Assembly: GCF_032854445.1 (NCBI RefSeq)
Contig: NC_088299.1
Span: 6,115,001-6,179,000, forward strand
Source: Liolophura sinensis
Taxonomy: Eukaryota; Mollusca; Polyplacophora; Chitonida; Chitonidae
DNA: 64,000 nucleotides
Reading direction: 5' to 3'
Position numbers and translations under genes: made by a program. The notes below the pieces were generated by a model. The model saw only the letters and a list, made by a program, of their open reading frames with translations, had not been told where the DNA came from and ran no database searches. Shown here piece by piece: positions 1-13,614 of the stretch (its first letter is position 1; each line of letters opens with the position of its first letter).

Positions 1-245
1 TATTGTGAGAGGGGATCTGATGCAGTCGGTGGCGATGTCCAGTTTGGTTATAGTTTTTGGCCAGTCGTAGGGTTGCAGTGGCCACCCATAGTACACAGAT
101 AGCCAATCATGCTCAGCTATTCACAGGGTTGCAATTGCGTCCCATATACATGGATTGTCATATGCAGTTTACGCCTTGCATATGAAAGACCTCTTTGGTA
201 CATGTAGTTCTGTGCACTAACTCCCCAGTGCCTTTACCCCCACAA
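1..245 (-). repeat. Interspersed repeat, cut by the window start
   Basis: In reverse complement this matches 61,630-61,925, sharing CCCTCTCACA, the TGTCCAGTTT block, GGTTGCAGTGGCCACCCATAG and ACAGGGTTGCAATTG. Within it the GGGTTGCA...CCCATA block is itself present twice. No reading frame recognised. Confidence 0.6.
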
Positions 246-669
246 CTCTGTAACACATGAAACACAGTCATAGTTATGACAGTATAATAATTTAGGTTTT
301 TATTGTTGATTGAATGGCAAGATCTTGGCACTACATAATTAGAGGATAATATCTGTGTGTCAATCATTCCGGTATTCTCTGCATCGCTATTTAAAGGTGG
401 CATGTTTTCTGCTCATTGCATGCAAATGTGTAGAAAGATAAAAACCTTCTGATCCGACAACAAAAAGATATGATCACTTAGTGAGTTAAAGGTCCTTGTT
501 ACTGTCATGAGTATGAAAGGGGATATCCGCCAAAAAAACCATGCGTAGGCCTACAACCCTGTGTGCTGCACATTACTTAACTCAGTTAAATTAAAAGCTG
601 AGGTCTGTTTTCAGCTTTTTCTCATAAATGTGAGAAATTATTGACAATGTTGGTTAGCCGTATTTGCGT
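246..669. other. Intergenic, nothing recognised
   Basis: AT-rich sequence without repeats or convincing exons that I can see; open stretches are short and lack splice context. Confidence 0.4.
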
Positions 670-874
670 CTAACAGGACTATCCACATTCGTGTATGTAT
701 GTGGTAATGCGACATTATGACGAAAGTGGGCGCTGCTGAAATAATAATCGCTCCGTGGGTGAATAACGAGTGTACTTACGTTGAGGGGAGGGGTTATTTA
801 TTTCTTGTTACTATACCGCAGCGCCACCTGTTGTCATAGTAGCACATTGTCACATAGGTGGGTAGCCCTGTTAG
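670..874. mobile_element. Hairpin MITE-like element
   Basis: The left end CTAACAGGACTATCCAC (670) and right end GTGGGTAGCCCTGTTAG (to 874) are imperfect inverted repeats. The complementarity continues inward through TATGAC and GGCGCTGC to near the centre. The whole 205 bp could fold as one hairpin. No coding capacity. No clear target duplication seen. Confidence 0.6.
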
Positions 875-1994
875 TGACAAATGCGATCAACCACGTGGAG
901 AACACACGCGGCTCACACTATACCGTTGGGAGAATGGTGTAAAAATACATTCCATGCCCACATATACCGCCAGCCACATAGGCGCAAGCCGATAGAGGTG
1001 GTAACATTGTGCTGACGTAGCAGTTGGTAACATGCTGTAGTGTACACAGGGTTTAAAACATGTTACAGGCCTGGGATTAATATCTTTGTTGCATATGTGA
1101 TATTAAAATGACTTGAAATTAAACTCCTGACTGAGGCGCACATTTTGCAATGAATCTGAGGGTTCTATTTATCTTCTTCTTCTTTTTTTTCTTTTTTTTG
1201 GAAATGTGTTTTGAGGTTTGCATGAAAGGTACATGTCTAGGGTGATAACCTACTAAATGTTCGCGGCAGCACTAAACATAATATTTTACAGCATTAAATT
1301 AAATTTTCCTCGGGCTAAAAATGCCTATTTTTAAATCATTTTTTAAGTCATGTCGTGTTAATCATTTGATCATCAATCATTTATTTCACAAAGCAGAAAA
1401 CCTGATCTCGGTAGCTGTGGAACTTCAGACGAAAGTAGCTTTTGGGCAGGCATTTGACCGTTTTACATTTGACCGTTTTAAGTATGGAATCGCAAAACAC
1501 GCAACTAAAAAGAAAACCTTTGTTTGACCTGTTATTATGCATGACTTTAAAGAGAACTGATAGTTAAAGAGTTAGAGAGTACGGTAACTTATCCTTTGGA
1601 AATGCTAAATTTGGTGAAGCCTTCTATATTTTTTATCACTTTTCTCATATGTTTTAGACCTGTTTCATTTTTTTTTATTGTAACCTTCCAGATTGTACTG
1701 TAACATTTTTGTTGTTGTTTTTAAAGTGCATAATTAGTTTATAAGATTAGCAGTGGAATACATTGATTTTACGGATATATGTGATGACCATGGGAATGGC
1801 CACTGTGAAATATAAACAAACTTCATGCTGTTGAAACATAATTCACGGCTCGGCATATTTCTTGAATATTTGTTGCTGTATACAATTCTAACTTAATACC
1901 ATCTAACGGTAGTGACAAACTAATGGTTTCATACCAAAAGCGATCATGTTTCTACTGTCTTTTGCGAACGCGAAGCATGTTAGTTTGATTTTTG
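875..1994. other. Intergenic, nothing recognised
   Basis: Contains T-rich tracts near 1,180 and 1,670 and a 68-codon open stretch from 1,321 without splice or family support. No gene called. Confidence 0.4.
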
Positions 1995-2234
1995 TATTTA
2001 TTTGATTGATGTTTACACCGTACTCAACAATATTTCACTTATAAGACGGCAGCCACCATTATGGTGGGGGAAAACCCACGACTTTCCAAAGGTTGGTTTC
2101 ACAGTTGCCCACGTAGGACGGAGAGGAAGCCAACATGAGCTGGGCTTGAACTCACAGTGACCGCATTGGTGAGGAGCTGATGGGTCGTTGAGCCGCGCTG
2201 GTACGCAAATCACCTCGGCTGGGCTGGCCTCTGT
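1995..2234 (-). mobile_element. tRNA-derived SINE, nearly full length
   Basis: Reads on the minus strand: degraded tRNA-like head (TTGAACTCACAG block at 2,147), body with CCCACGAC and the tail CGTACTCAACAATATTTCAC at about 2,020. Same family as the complete copy at 59,678. Confidence 0.8.
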
Positions 2235-2519
2235 ATTCATCTGATTATGTCTGTCCGCTTATCACGCTTTAATCCAATCGGATATGTGCTTAAGTTTTTC
2301 ATATTTAATGAAATTCGTGATTATTATTTTTTGGTTATTTCCGGGCAGTAACTGCTCCAAGTATTTTCTGGAAAATTTTGTACTTTCGATCGAGTTTGAA
2401 AACCAGTCGGGTCCGTGCAAAAGTTGTGTAGTTAACGCTTTCTTTGACGCTGATTCAGATTGGTAGTTGGTTTCCTTGCAATATAAAGTGCTTCAAAACG
2501 ATTTTCAGAGCCAGCAACA

Positions 2520-2640
2520 AGCGGATGGTCGTGGGTAACTAATGTACGGGCTCTCTCCGGCCTCCTTCTACCAATATGACGCTCACCCTCGTATAAGTGA
2601 AATATTCTTGAGTGCGATGTTAAACATCAACGAAAGCAGT
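2520..2640 (+). mobile_element. SINE 3' fragment
   Basis: GCGGATGGTCGTGGG at 2,521 and the tail GTATAAGTGAAATATTCTTG at about 2,592, with a deleted middle. Confidence 0.7.
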
Positions 2641-2674
2641 AAATATATGTCAGATAAGGATACTGTGTATGCAA

Positions 2675-2806
2675 ATTGGTGTATACTCCCTCAAATTGGT
2701 GTGTATACTCCCTCAAATTGGTGTGTAGGCCTATACTCCCTCGAATTGGTGTATACTCCCTCGAATTGGTGTATACTCCCTCGAATTGGTGTATACTCCC
2801 TCGAAT
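2675..2806. repeat. 20-bp minisatellite
   Basis: About six copies of AATTGGTGTATACTCCCTCG with small insertions. It is the reason open frames cross it on both strands. Confidence 0.9.
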
Positions 2807-2809
2807 GTT

Positions 2810-4613
2810 AGCTTAGTCCAAGTATGCATATATGAACATGTAACTTTTGCATACGTGTATGTAGTGTAAGGTGCACCCTCAACGTCCCGCAGGAGACATT
2901 TGCCAGTTGTCAGTATTCTGTTGCTATGTGGACTACGTGAGGCACTAGACCGTGGAAACCATATGTGTAGTGGATACCGTATCCGTGACTGACTGGACCG
3001 CAGTTGACGGCATACCGAACAACTGAAAGTGTATTGCATATATCTGCGTGTTAGTCCCCGGTGATGCTTCACGCGGCTCTACTATTGAACATAAAATAAT
3101 TTTATGAGTAAAACTCTTAAACTCAACACATAGTTGTTTCATTTATTTCACACTATTCCCCTAAAAGTCTACAGCACGGGCAGTATTTTTGCCACCAACC
3201 AGCGTTTTCGGTGGCTTAATGTTACAGCGTCCGGCTCTAAGTTGAGAGGCCCGGGATCTCACCCGGGTTGGGTCATACCAAATATCAAAAGAGGCTGATC
3301 AAACGGTGCCACAAACACCAACAGACCTGTTGAGTCAGCGAGTGCATATGAATGGCTGAGTGCGAATCCTAGCCAATAATAGCCAATATGATCAAGATCA
3401 CTTTCCCAACTGTCGCCTAGAAAATGCGTCCCACGAAATAAATTCAGCTTGTTCTACATCTTCTGCGCTCGAATTTCACCGTCTAAATGTAAAGTTGTTC
3501 ACGATATTTTTTTGTAAACTCTGCTTCGTCATTTCGCTCGCTGGGCACGTGACGTTGCTTAGTAACTTTAGAACTTTGATCAGCAATTTCATAGGCCCAA
3601 GGAATCTCATTCCTAAAATGTTTATTCTTGAGCCCCACGGCGTTCCCTTCTTCAAAATAATCAACTCATAGTTGGAAATGAAAGTAAAACATTAGGTAAC
3701 ATTTTTATTATTCTTTAAATTAAGTTATTACGGTTGACTAATATTTTTTTAGGTTTATTGGTGTATAAACGAAAACAATGCTGTGTATCGTGTTTCAGCT
3801 AAATTCAATACAATGAACCCCGTTATTAAGAAAATTGTTTGCTGACAGACGAGGTGAAGATCTATAGCCCCGTCCGATACGGAGACTGAAACATAAACTA
3901 TAGCTTCTAGTGCATCGTGATCACCGGGCAAAGGATTAAGTAGCAATTAGTGTTTTCTCAATTTCGCTGGCCAAGGAAATTTTTCGAGAATTCGAGACCG
4001 CACACTTGCACGAGACCGTGACAAGCAGACGAAGAGGTGAAGGATCACATTACAAGGTATAGGGAAATGAACAACGTTAAGCGATATTCCGAGAACTACG
4101 ATTGATAATATCTGGAAATCACGCTGTATGTTAGAGAACAGGCAATTTGCACAGCATATGTAAACAAAATCTGATTTTGGACTGATGAGGCCGTGAAGAA
4201 GAGTTTTGTATTGACTCACATGTTACTTAAACAATTTTTTCAGCGCGAGAAAAGTCAGGAGTCCGAAATCTCGAATATGAAAATACGAAACGTGAAATTG
4301 CGAAATGTGCGAAAAATGCGGGAACATACTTTTTGGTGTGTGCTAAAAAACGCGAATTTAAGAAATTAAGACAACTGTACATGTGTACAGACTTCATGCA
4401 GGTAGGCCCTTATTAGATTAAGAAAAGAAGGCAATGAATAGCACGACACTAACACTGATTTATAGTGTTGTGTTAACTTCAGCACATGCCCTTGTTTCAA
4501 ATCAGCTAGTGCATCATCTGTAGGTCTACGCGCTTATACCATGTTATACCCTATAGGCCTTACAAAAAGGAAGTTGAAAGATCGGCCTGCCTCGCCTCAC
4601 CTCAAGTATATAT
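2810..4613. other. Intergenic; tRNA-like SINE head near 3,210
   Basis: GGTGGCTTAATGTTACAGCG followed by GGGATCTCACCC (3,210-3,270) resembles a degraded tRNA-derived promoter. The rest has no recognisable gene; an overlapping pair of open frames at 3,360-3,671 has no supporting features. Confidence 0.4.
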
Positions 4614-5178
4614 GTTCAGAGTTTGGCCCGTTTGCTTAAATATCTGAATGACTGAATATTCTCAAAGTATAAAGGTCCAGGGCAAAGCCCGTTTGCTTAT
4701 ATATCTGGAGTGACCGAATATTCCCAAAGTATGGAAGTTCAGAGCTAAGCCTGTTTGCTTATACATCTGGATGACCGAATATCACACGGATCTATAGGTT
4801 CAGACCTAACCCTGTGTGCTTATGTGTCTGGATGACCGAATATCCCACGTGTATATGGGTTCAGAGCTAATCCCGTTTGCTTATGTGTCCGGATGACCGA
4901 ATATCCCACGTGTATATGAGTTCAGAGCTAATCCCATTTGCTTATGTGTCTGGATGACCGAATATCCCACGGATATATAGGTTCAGAGCTAATCCCGTTT
5001 GCTTATGTGTCCGGATGACCGAATATCCCACGTGTATATGGGTTCAGAGCTAATCCCGTTTGCTTATGTGTCTGGATGACCGAATATCCCACGTGTATAG
5101 CCTATGGGTCCGGAGCTAAGGCCCTTTGCCTATGTGTCTGAATGACCGAATATCCCACGTGTATAGTTCAGAGCTAAG
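4614..5178. repeat. 61-bp minisatellite, about nine copies
   Basis: Unit contains TTCAGAGCTAATCCCGTTTG and GGATGACCGAATATCCCACG. The first copies near 4,614 are the most diverged. Confidence 0.9.
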
Positions 5179-5339
5179 CAGTGGGGAGAAAAATCCTTAT
5201 AAACAAGTTTATAAACACTTCAAGAAAAAAAGTTTCTCGCGGATATTCTGTCCAGCAGGCGATCTCTTTAGTCTGCGTGATGACACCAGGTGTAGAAGCC
5301 GATGGAGGACATCCCACTAACTCGGTACCTGGGCCTTTC

Positions 5340-5560
5340 TAATACAGGGAGCGACAGCGAGGTAACGAGGTAGCGAAGCAAGGTAACGAAGTGGCAAGGT
5401 AGCGATGCGAGACAACGAAGTAGCGAGGTAGCAATGCGAGGCAGCGAGGTAGCGATGCGAAACAGCGAGGTCTCCAGATTAACATATTCTTGCTTCCTCG
5501 CTGCCTCGCATCTCTACCTCTGCAAAAGGCGAGGTAGCGAGATGGGTAGCAATTATCATC
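5340..5560. repeat. GAGGTAGCGA low-complexity repeat, partly inverted
   Basis: Short units of the type GCGAGGTAGCGA run from 5,355 to 5,475, then appear in reverse complement (CTCGCTGCCTCGC) at about 5,500. The reverse-complement form recurs at 6,843-6,890, so the block may be part of a larger dispersed element. Confidence 0.75.
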
Positions 5561-5599
5561 ACTAGCGTGTAAGTTGGGTTCTTGCACCCCGGTGCCTTA

Positions 5600-6296
5600 T
5601 TAAATATTACATCACTCAACACGACTCAACACGACTACGTCACTGAAATATTAGCTGCCGAGAAGGTAAGAGCGCTACTGCTACTGCGGAAGGGCCTGGT
5701 ACGGTAAGGCGGAGAATCGACCCTTAGAGAGGTGCAATAAGAAAGTGCACTTTTCAAATTCCCAGCACAAGTGTGTAGATTTCAAAATCGGAAGAATACA
5801 ACTTGGTAGAAGCACTCATACAAGTTATATAACCATAAAAGAGATGGTTGCTTAGTAACAACCCGGCTAAATTGCACTCTCGTTCCAAAACGCCAAATTT
5901 TCGTTCAAACGAGGCACTGTTTTTTATTTACAGTATGAAGATCAACGTTAACCAGAAAATTGTGAATTTCTACGTACTTTGGGGTCGTGCTTTATAATAT
6001 GATCAATTTTGTTATATTTTGGCAAGATTAAAATTCGCATTTCTGCCTATCAGGCATACTTCACAGTACAGTGAACTAACCAAATCACTTTGGAGACCAG
6101 GTTGCACCTCAAAGAAGAGTTCGAATCTTTCTTGGTCTTTTTTTTTTATTTCGAAATATGTGGTAGGGTGATTTCCCCCATTCCACAGTGTCTAATTTAC
6201 AAAAAAAAACCCGATATTTCAGTGTGACTGGAGCTGGCTACCATTTTCCGATTTTATGACATATACATGTCTTCAGTGGATGTTTGGAGCCATATA
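5600..6296. other. Intergenic, no gene recognised
   Basis: A tRNA-like B-box string (GAGTTCGAATC near 6,118) suggests an old SINE. Otherwise nothing supported. Confidence 0.35.
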
Positions 6297-6368
6297 TTTA
6301 TTTATTTATTTGATTGGTGTTTTGCGCCGTACACAAGAATATTTCACTTAAACAACGGCGACCATGGA
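6297..6368 (-). mobile_element. SINE tail fragment
   Basis: TTTGATTGGTGTTTTGCGCC and CACAAGAATATTTCACTTA are the 3' end of the main SINE in reverse orientation, truncated after about 70 bp. Confidence 0.75.
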
Positions 6369-9300
6369 GCTTTTTAAGTCTCATGTTTGTCAAAAAACAG
6401 TAACAGAAGAGTAAAACATATCTGAAAAAAGAAGTGACCTTAAGAGTGTGTCTGCAGTTGTCACTCAGAGCTATATTTAATGTATCCTTTGTTTAATAAA
6501 GAATAAATCAAATTTCAGATTCCTACCACAAACCAGTACTGAAATATGGCGTAGTCAAGATTAATAGAACGGACAATGATGGAAGGAAAAGCGATCACTA
6601 TATATACCCAAACAAAAATCCTGTCCAGCGCCACACCTCACTACACTTTTTCACCCATAGCTTCCCTTCACAGCTAAACAAATGTACTGACCTAGCTGGG
6701 GCTATTATGCAATAGATCCAGCGTCTGACAATTAAACTTGTGTTGATTTTAAGCGGTATTGCATCAGGCCAGGTACAAGAATCCAACATACACGTGGCGT
6801 ATGCCTCAGCCTGACACTAAAATGATTATAACAACTGCTCCCCACCTTGCTGCCATCCTCGTCACCTCGCTGCTATCCTCGCTACCTCACCAGTATTTAT
6901 AATGTGATGGTTCACATTCCTGAACCACTTGCACAACTAAAGCTTTAGTATTCTGAAGATCAATGTTGTCATAATATTAAAACAGTGTTTGAATTTATTT
7001 ATTTATTTATTTATTTTTTTAATTTCCTCCGAATCTTTTCTCTAGGAGTTATATAGCTTGATAAAAGCGTTGCACTCGGCGAAGGAGATGTAGAAAGCTA
7101 TTGCCATTATTCATACAACATCTTTAAGCAGTCAGCATTATTTAAGCCTATGCTAAAAAGTTTTCGCATCTAGTCTTCCATTCATAATCAGCTTTTGTTG
7201 TTTTCTTATGATCTTGCGTACACAGTTTTTTTTTACAGTTAGAAGTTAGAAAAAGAGCAAGTAACCCATTTCACAGCCTCTGGCCTCTAGTTTTAATTTT
7301 AAGATGTGATAAGTAACGCATGAAAACTATGTGGGTCAGGCGTAGTGCTTGTCAACTGATTGGCCAACAGTGTCATGTACAAACGTCGCGTAAGATGGAA
7401 CATGTGTAACCATCCGGATATAGGCCACTAGAGTTCGGTAGATGTTCAGGGAAAAGGGCCCACGACTATGTTGAAAACATGGCAAGTATATCGGGCAGTG
7501 TAGCACGGATTGATAAAAAGCGCACACTAAGCCTAGGGCGGCACTTTTCTAGATCAGAGATGATGTTGAGAAATTGGCCTGTGGACATTTCTTATAGACT
7601 TACAGTGTGTAGGCCTGCTTAACGCTGTATGTAAGACTAGCCCAACGTACACTGTACGTAATATCTCACGACGAAAGAAAAGAAAATCACAACCAATACC
7701 ATGCAGGTAGGTCAGTGTACTAATTGTACTAATTCACCAATTCACACTGTCATCATATGCAGTTTTACACCAGGAGTTTGTCTGATGTGCTCATCGGACA
7801 CTAACCGCTTTCCTCCACGCATATGCAGTCAAACTGTTGGGTATAGTGTTCCAGGCATTGGAGTTATGTTCCACGTTATGTATATTACATATAGGTATAA
7901 ACAGCGATCGGACAATTCTACAGTCTATTCCGTATAAGGTCATGTAGAGGTTATCTCTACCGTCATTCTTTCGGGAAGTCCTGTGTTCTCGAAACAGGAA
8001 ACACTGATGTGAACATATATATATACTGTCGTTCTCTACCATCATTCTTTCGGGAAATCCAGGAGAAGTAAAAACAATTTGCAAGACGTGTGCAAGACTA
8101 CTGGGAGGGTATCAGGTTTGCATTTTTTCACATCGGTTGAGAAGCGTGGTAGCGTTAGTCGTTGAGGTCACCTATTTTTGAACACTGAAAGTAGAAGACA
8201 GCTGTTAGATGAAATTTTGCTTTATTTTTTCGTTACAAAGTATACTTTTTTCTGAAAATTGCAAATAATGTTCACAGATGTGCGTTTTTGGTCATTTTCG
8301 AAGGTAACGTGACCACAAGCCACTGGTGCTGTAAAACTGAAAAGTCGTCAGAAGGTACATCAACTACTGTCCTGTTTGTTCTATGGAACCATATGGCTAC
8401 GAGTGATAATTTTGTCGTAAAATGCGTTTACAAAAACTTAAATTGAGTGATTTTTTACTAATGAAATTATTCATGTAGCTTACCCAAATAACCTAGCCGT
8501 ACTTCTGCCATTGACTCCAACACAAGTTATTTTATATACGGAATAGTTATAATTGGGTTTAACCATATTTTTGACCCAAATAGCCTTAATTTTGAAGGCA
8601 GAAATCTCCACAGCTTTTGTACAGAGTACGCCGCGAGATCACTGTGAGCTGCAGCAGTGTAGCTACATGTCGTTGATATATACGTCGTTTAGTCTGTACC
8701 TAATCCATCATGCTGGCCTGCAAAGAGGCTTTTACTTCCTTGTTTAATTGAACCTCTATTCATGTTGGCTGTCGCCTTGAATTCATATACATTTTATGCG
8801 GAAATATTTTTTGGAGCCACCGGGCTTTTCGTTAGGAGCAGTAGATGATAAATAACATTCAGCTAAATGGGTGAAATGCTCATTTTGGCATATTTCTGTA
8901 AAGTTTTATCTCATTTGAAGGGCTGTGCATATTCTGATGACTTTTCCTGAAAATCTAGTAAAATGAAAGCTTAATTTTTTTGTTCCATGTTTGAATTTTA
9001 TTCAATATCAAAGCTTTATGGTAATTAGCCTGCTAAGGGCACGAGATTATAGTGAAGTGTGCACGTACCTTTGTCTAAAAACCATTACAAATTAGGCCTA
9101 AATCCATGGCACGATATCACACCATCACTCGCGCAATGTTGCTTTGTGAAGTCACCCATTCCCGATTTCACTGTTACATCAGTCACTGATGTGATTGTAA
9201 TATCGACCATTAGTGTAGATATAGCTGGGTGACAATTAAAATTTCTTAATATGAATCATTTCCATGTGTAAATTGGGCTTTGGCTGTCCAATGAAAAGAG

Positions 9301-12300
9301 GGCAAAAGTAGGTTAACTCTAAAAAAGAACTGGCCAATTAGATCGAACAAAAGCATTCTGGAGAATTCCTTTAGTCCAGGACAATAAATTTCAAAGAGTT
9401 ATTCTTGTTCAAGTTCTGGTTTTTACGTAATCGTTAAAAAAAACTTCTCAAAATTTAACATAAGGTCTTTGTGTAAGACCTGTCTAAATCGGAAATGACA
9501 ATTAAGATTCAGATTCTTTCCTTGCTGAGAGGATATTGCTAAAAACAGACGCGTTTCGAGTTGGAACTCTTTCGTCGTCAAAGGTAAAAAGAGTCCTATA
9601 GTGCCAAGTGACTTTTGAAATATGTTAGGCAACCTTTGTTGACCTTAATTTACTGATCACCTGTCTCACCCTAGACACGAGCGCACAAAGGACTGGGAAA
9701 TTCAAAGAATAAGAGCATGCATGGTGACGAGATCAAAATTTACAGTGACATAAGAGAGCGATTCCTGCCTGTTGAATTTATTGTTATAGGGCTATACTTC
9801 TGACATCACTTAGCTCAAGTTGCATGCATTTCAGTAGAGATCTGGTGAACAAGGGATGTGGTCTAATTATTTAGCCAGAGTTCACATATAAGAAAGATTC
9901 ACACTATGAAAAGAGACAGTTTCAAATAGGTGCATTGGACAATACTACAGAGGAACATATGTGACATACAGTTTATCTAGTAAATGTTACAAAGAGAAAC
10001 AAACCAAAATAAAAAATAATAATAGAAAAAGAAATACTCAAAAAAGCAGCTAAATAGGAGGGTATATAAACTGAATTTCATTTAGTTAAATATACACCAC
10101 TACCTGTCAAGTTTTCTTGGTAAGGATTGTATTTTTTCCATGAGGTTTGAAATAGTTTGAATTTTAGAGTAAATACCTGGTAAATTGTCTAATTTTTCTT
10201 TCAAAGTGTTATGCTCATTATCTAGTGAAGGAATGTTGTGCATAGCTGAGACATGCGCACTGGAAGTTCTTCGGGAATTTCTTTCAGGTTTCTTCCTGGT
10301 ACAACCTCCACAAAACCCAGAGAAATCAACTTTTAAAATCTCGTCAGAATTTTTATTTTTTGGTACTAGCAGTTGAAATTTGAACACGTTTGTTTGAAGA
10401 TCTCATTCATTGTGTGGTAAAAAAGCCGTTTTTCAAATTTTGGCTCATCTTGGTGAGTGTGACTTGTAGGCCTACATTATTTTCCCTAGAAATTCCTTGC
10501 TCCACGAAAACACGTTTTTTCAACTAAGTGATTTCACAGAAATAGAAAGGCTAGTTGTCCAGTGTAAAATTTGATGCCTTGTTTTGGTGGCATATTAAAC
10601 ATCAACTTGCTGTATGATGTTGATGCTGGCTTCACAGGATCATGTTTTCAAGAAAAAGAATAGACAAGAATAGGCTTTCGTCAGATCCGTGACTGGAAGA
10701 CAGAGAACAGAACTATATTGTTATACATTTGTTAAAATGCAGTATTTGTTACTGGTATAGATTATTAAATTAAAACATAGCTATGTGTGTAAGTCTTCAC
10801 AGTCACTGCTGTTGTAAACTTTAGTAATTAAGACTACGCATGTTTTTATTCTTAATACAGTATCAAGGGGCGCGTATTCCAACCTTCAGTGAAATATCCC
10901 AGAATAAGTATCTTGAGAATTCAGGATAACATAATGTTAATACTCCCAACATCAGTCTTAAAGTTCTCCACGGTCAAGTGTGATGTTTTGTGACATTTTA
11001 AATACCTATGTTCTTGTTCATGTTGATTCTGACTCAGCAAAATCCTGTTCTGTTTATTGAAATTCTAGGAATCGAATGACATAGTATAGATTATTTTTCC
11101 TCAGATCCTGAGTCTATTTACACAGACTGTGTACTATAGACAGTGTATCTTCTCAAAGGTGAAAATATGATGTCGAGGTCAAGCAGTCAACTGAAAATAT
11201 ACATTGATAAATTGAGGTGTCAGAGATATCCCATTTTTACATAAAGGTGTAGATCTGATTTTATTCGTGAGAAAATTAAAGGCATTCTGACGGCTACATA
11301 TATTAAATTACCGTGGCTTTCTTAGCGTACATGCATACATTAATGTTGAACTTGGGGCGTCAGCATGGCATTGTGAGGTAACTTTATCAGGGTCAATGAC
11401 ATATCTTTATTGAACATCAGCCATCTAGGCAAGCCACGTCGACAAACATTCATAGCTTTGAGCACCCAGGTTCCTCGCAAGGAGCAGGAGGTGATAAATA
11501 ACGGGGGGCTAAATGGGCGAAATGCTGACCTTGGCGGATTGCTAAGGTTTAAAGTACTACAGGACATTGAAAGTATCATATCTGAAAGCCAGATACATCT
11601 TGATTATCTTTGCCAGAAAGAATTTCTCACCTAAAAGTCATATTTTTCATTTTTATGTTAAAATTTGCTTTATTGCCCATCTCAACTGGGATCAATTCGC
11701 TTTCTATTCACCTCCAGTACAGTCACTTCATGTCACGTGACCAAAGAGTTGGCTCAGAGCAGCTATGGCTTCACTGCAAAACTATGACTAGACCTCTCAA
11801 GTATTGGCTTAGTGAAAATAACATCATATCGTTTTAAAACATGCTTTCGTTACACCCCATAACACGTTGCATTGTTGGCGTAGTTGTAGTTAAATATTTA
11901 AGGAGCAGTTTTAATACTATTGTGTAAGAACTACATGTTTAATATGATTATTTCAAATTTTAAGCAGTTTATATTTATTTTAGTCGGTCTACAAAGCCTT
12001 TGTTTCCTGGTTTGTTCTGATTTTGCGTGTTATCATGCATTCATGCATTTTATTGTCTAAAGACATATTTCCTGGCTCCAATATGTCTCGCCACGAGACA
12101 ATGTGCTGCTAAATCCTAATCAGTCATTCATTAATTTTTATTTAGAGTTCATCCCGCTTTCTCTATTTACCGGGCCTTGACAATAAGCGATCGACGACGG
12201 TCCTGTCGTCGTTAGCACAGTTCAACGTTCGTTGATGACGACTTGTCCTCTATCAGTATAGCATCCTTATGTGTGAATCGCAGTGGGCAAATTCATAAGT

Positions 12301-12535
12301 AGCTTGTGACGCATCGGTGCTTTATTCCAGACGCTTTGGTTTCCTCTACCCATAAAGCTGACCAATATCGTAAAAGTCAAAAAGCTTGAGTAAGGGGTTA
12401 AACAGCAATCAAGCCAATGATGAAGTAAATCCCATTGAACTTAACCTGAAAGCCAACATTTGGAAAAGGCGTCTCAGATGTACACTACGCATTCCGCCGC
12501 TAAATACTTCCCAAGCTCACATCTTGCCTTCGTAG
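6369..12535. other. Long intergenic region without a recognised gene
   Basis: A dispersed repeat is present twice (about 8,813-8,900 and 11,455-11,545) sharing GGTGATAAATAAC and GCTAAATGGGYGAAATGCT. A minus-strand 95-codon frame (10,387-10,100) encodes a lysine-rich, helix-forming end (NTLKEKLDNL, METIQSLPRKL-like). On the same strand at about 9,585-9,545 lies TTTGACGACGAAAG...CGAAACGCG, resembling retroelement 3' ends. None is firm enough to name a gene. Confidence 0.35.
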
Positions 12536-12599
12536 GTGGAATGTACTAAAGAAACCAGGACAAGACCAGTTTGTTGGAAAAAGCCCTTTCAGCTAAATG

Positions 12600-13555
12600 A
12601 AAAATACTTGCGCACTACACCTCCACAGTACACTTGCACACTACACCTCCACAGTAAACTTGCACAATACACCTGCACAGTACACTTGCACAGTACATTT
12701 GCCCATTACACCTGCACAATACACTTGCACACTACACGTGCACAGTACACTTACACATTACACCTGTACAGCACATTTGAACATTACACCTACACAGTAC
12801 ACTTGCACATTATACCTGCACAGTACACTTGCACACTACACCTGCGCAGTACACTTACACAGTACACTTGCACATTACACCTGTACAGTACACTTGCACA
12901 TTATATTTGCACATTATACCTGCACAGTACACTTGCACACTACACCTGCATATTACACTTGCACACTACACCTACACGATACACTTGCACATTACAGACG
13001 CACATTACACTTGCACTTTACAAACGCACAGCACACTTGCACTTTATACCTGCACAGTACACTTGCACACTACACTTGTACTGTGCACTTGCACTGTGCA
13101 GGTGCACTTGCACACTACAACTGCACAGTTCACTTGCACACTACGCCTGCACAGCACACTTGCACACTACACTTGCACATTACACCTGCACATCACATTT
13201 ACACATTACACCTGCACAGTACACTTACACATTACACCTGCACAGTACACTTACACACTATACTTGCACATTACACCTGACCAGTACATTTGCACACTAC
13301 ACTTGCACATTACATTTGCACAGTACACTTGCACATTATACCTGCACAATACACTAGCACATTACACCTGCACAGTATACTTGCAGACTGCAACTGCACA
13401 GTACACTTGCACACTACACTTGCACACTACACCTGCACAGTACCCTTGCACATTACATTTGAACAGTACACTTGCACATTATACCTGCACAGTCCACTAG
13501 CACAATACGCCTGCACAGTATACTTGCAGACTACACCTGCACAGTACGCTAGCAA
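12600..13555. repeat. 13-bp minisatellite array (about 950 bp)
   Basis: Alternating 13-mers ACTTGCACAYTAC and ACCTGCACAGTAC. As 13 is not a multiple of three and the unit lacks stop triplets, all three plus frames stay open, giving misleading long Thr/His/Cys-rich frames. It ends about 480 bp upstream of the receptor's first coding exon. Confidence 0.95.
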
Positions 13556-13614
13556 ATCTCACCCCAGGCCTGTATGTATGATTTTAGCCTGTTAAGCACT
13601 GAATGTCCATAAAT

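Noticed and set aside
12536-13595. Four overlapping plus-strand frames of 101-273 codons rich in Thr, His and Cys
   Set aside because: They are created by a 13-bp repeat unit without stop triplets, which keeps all three frames open. No start, splice or domain support.
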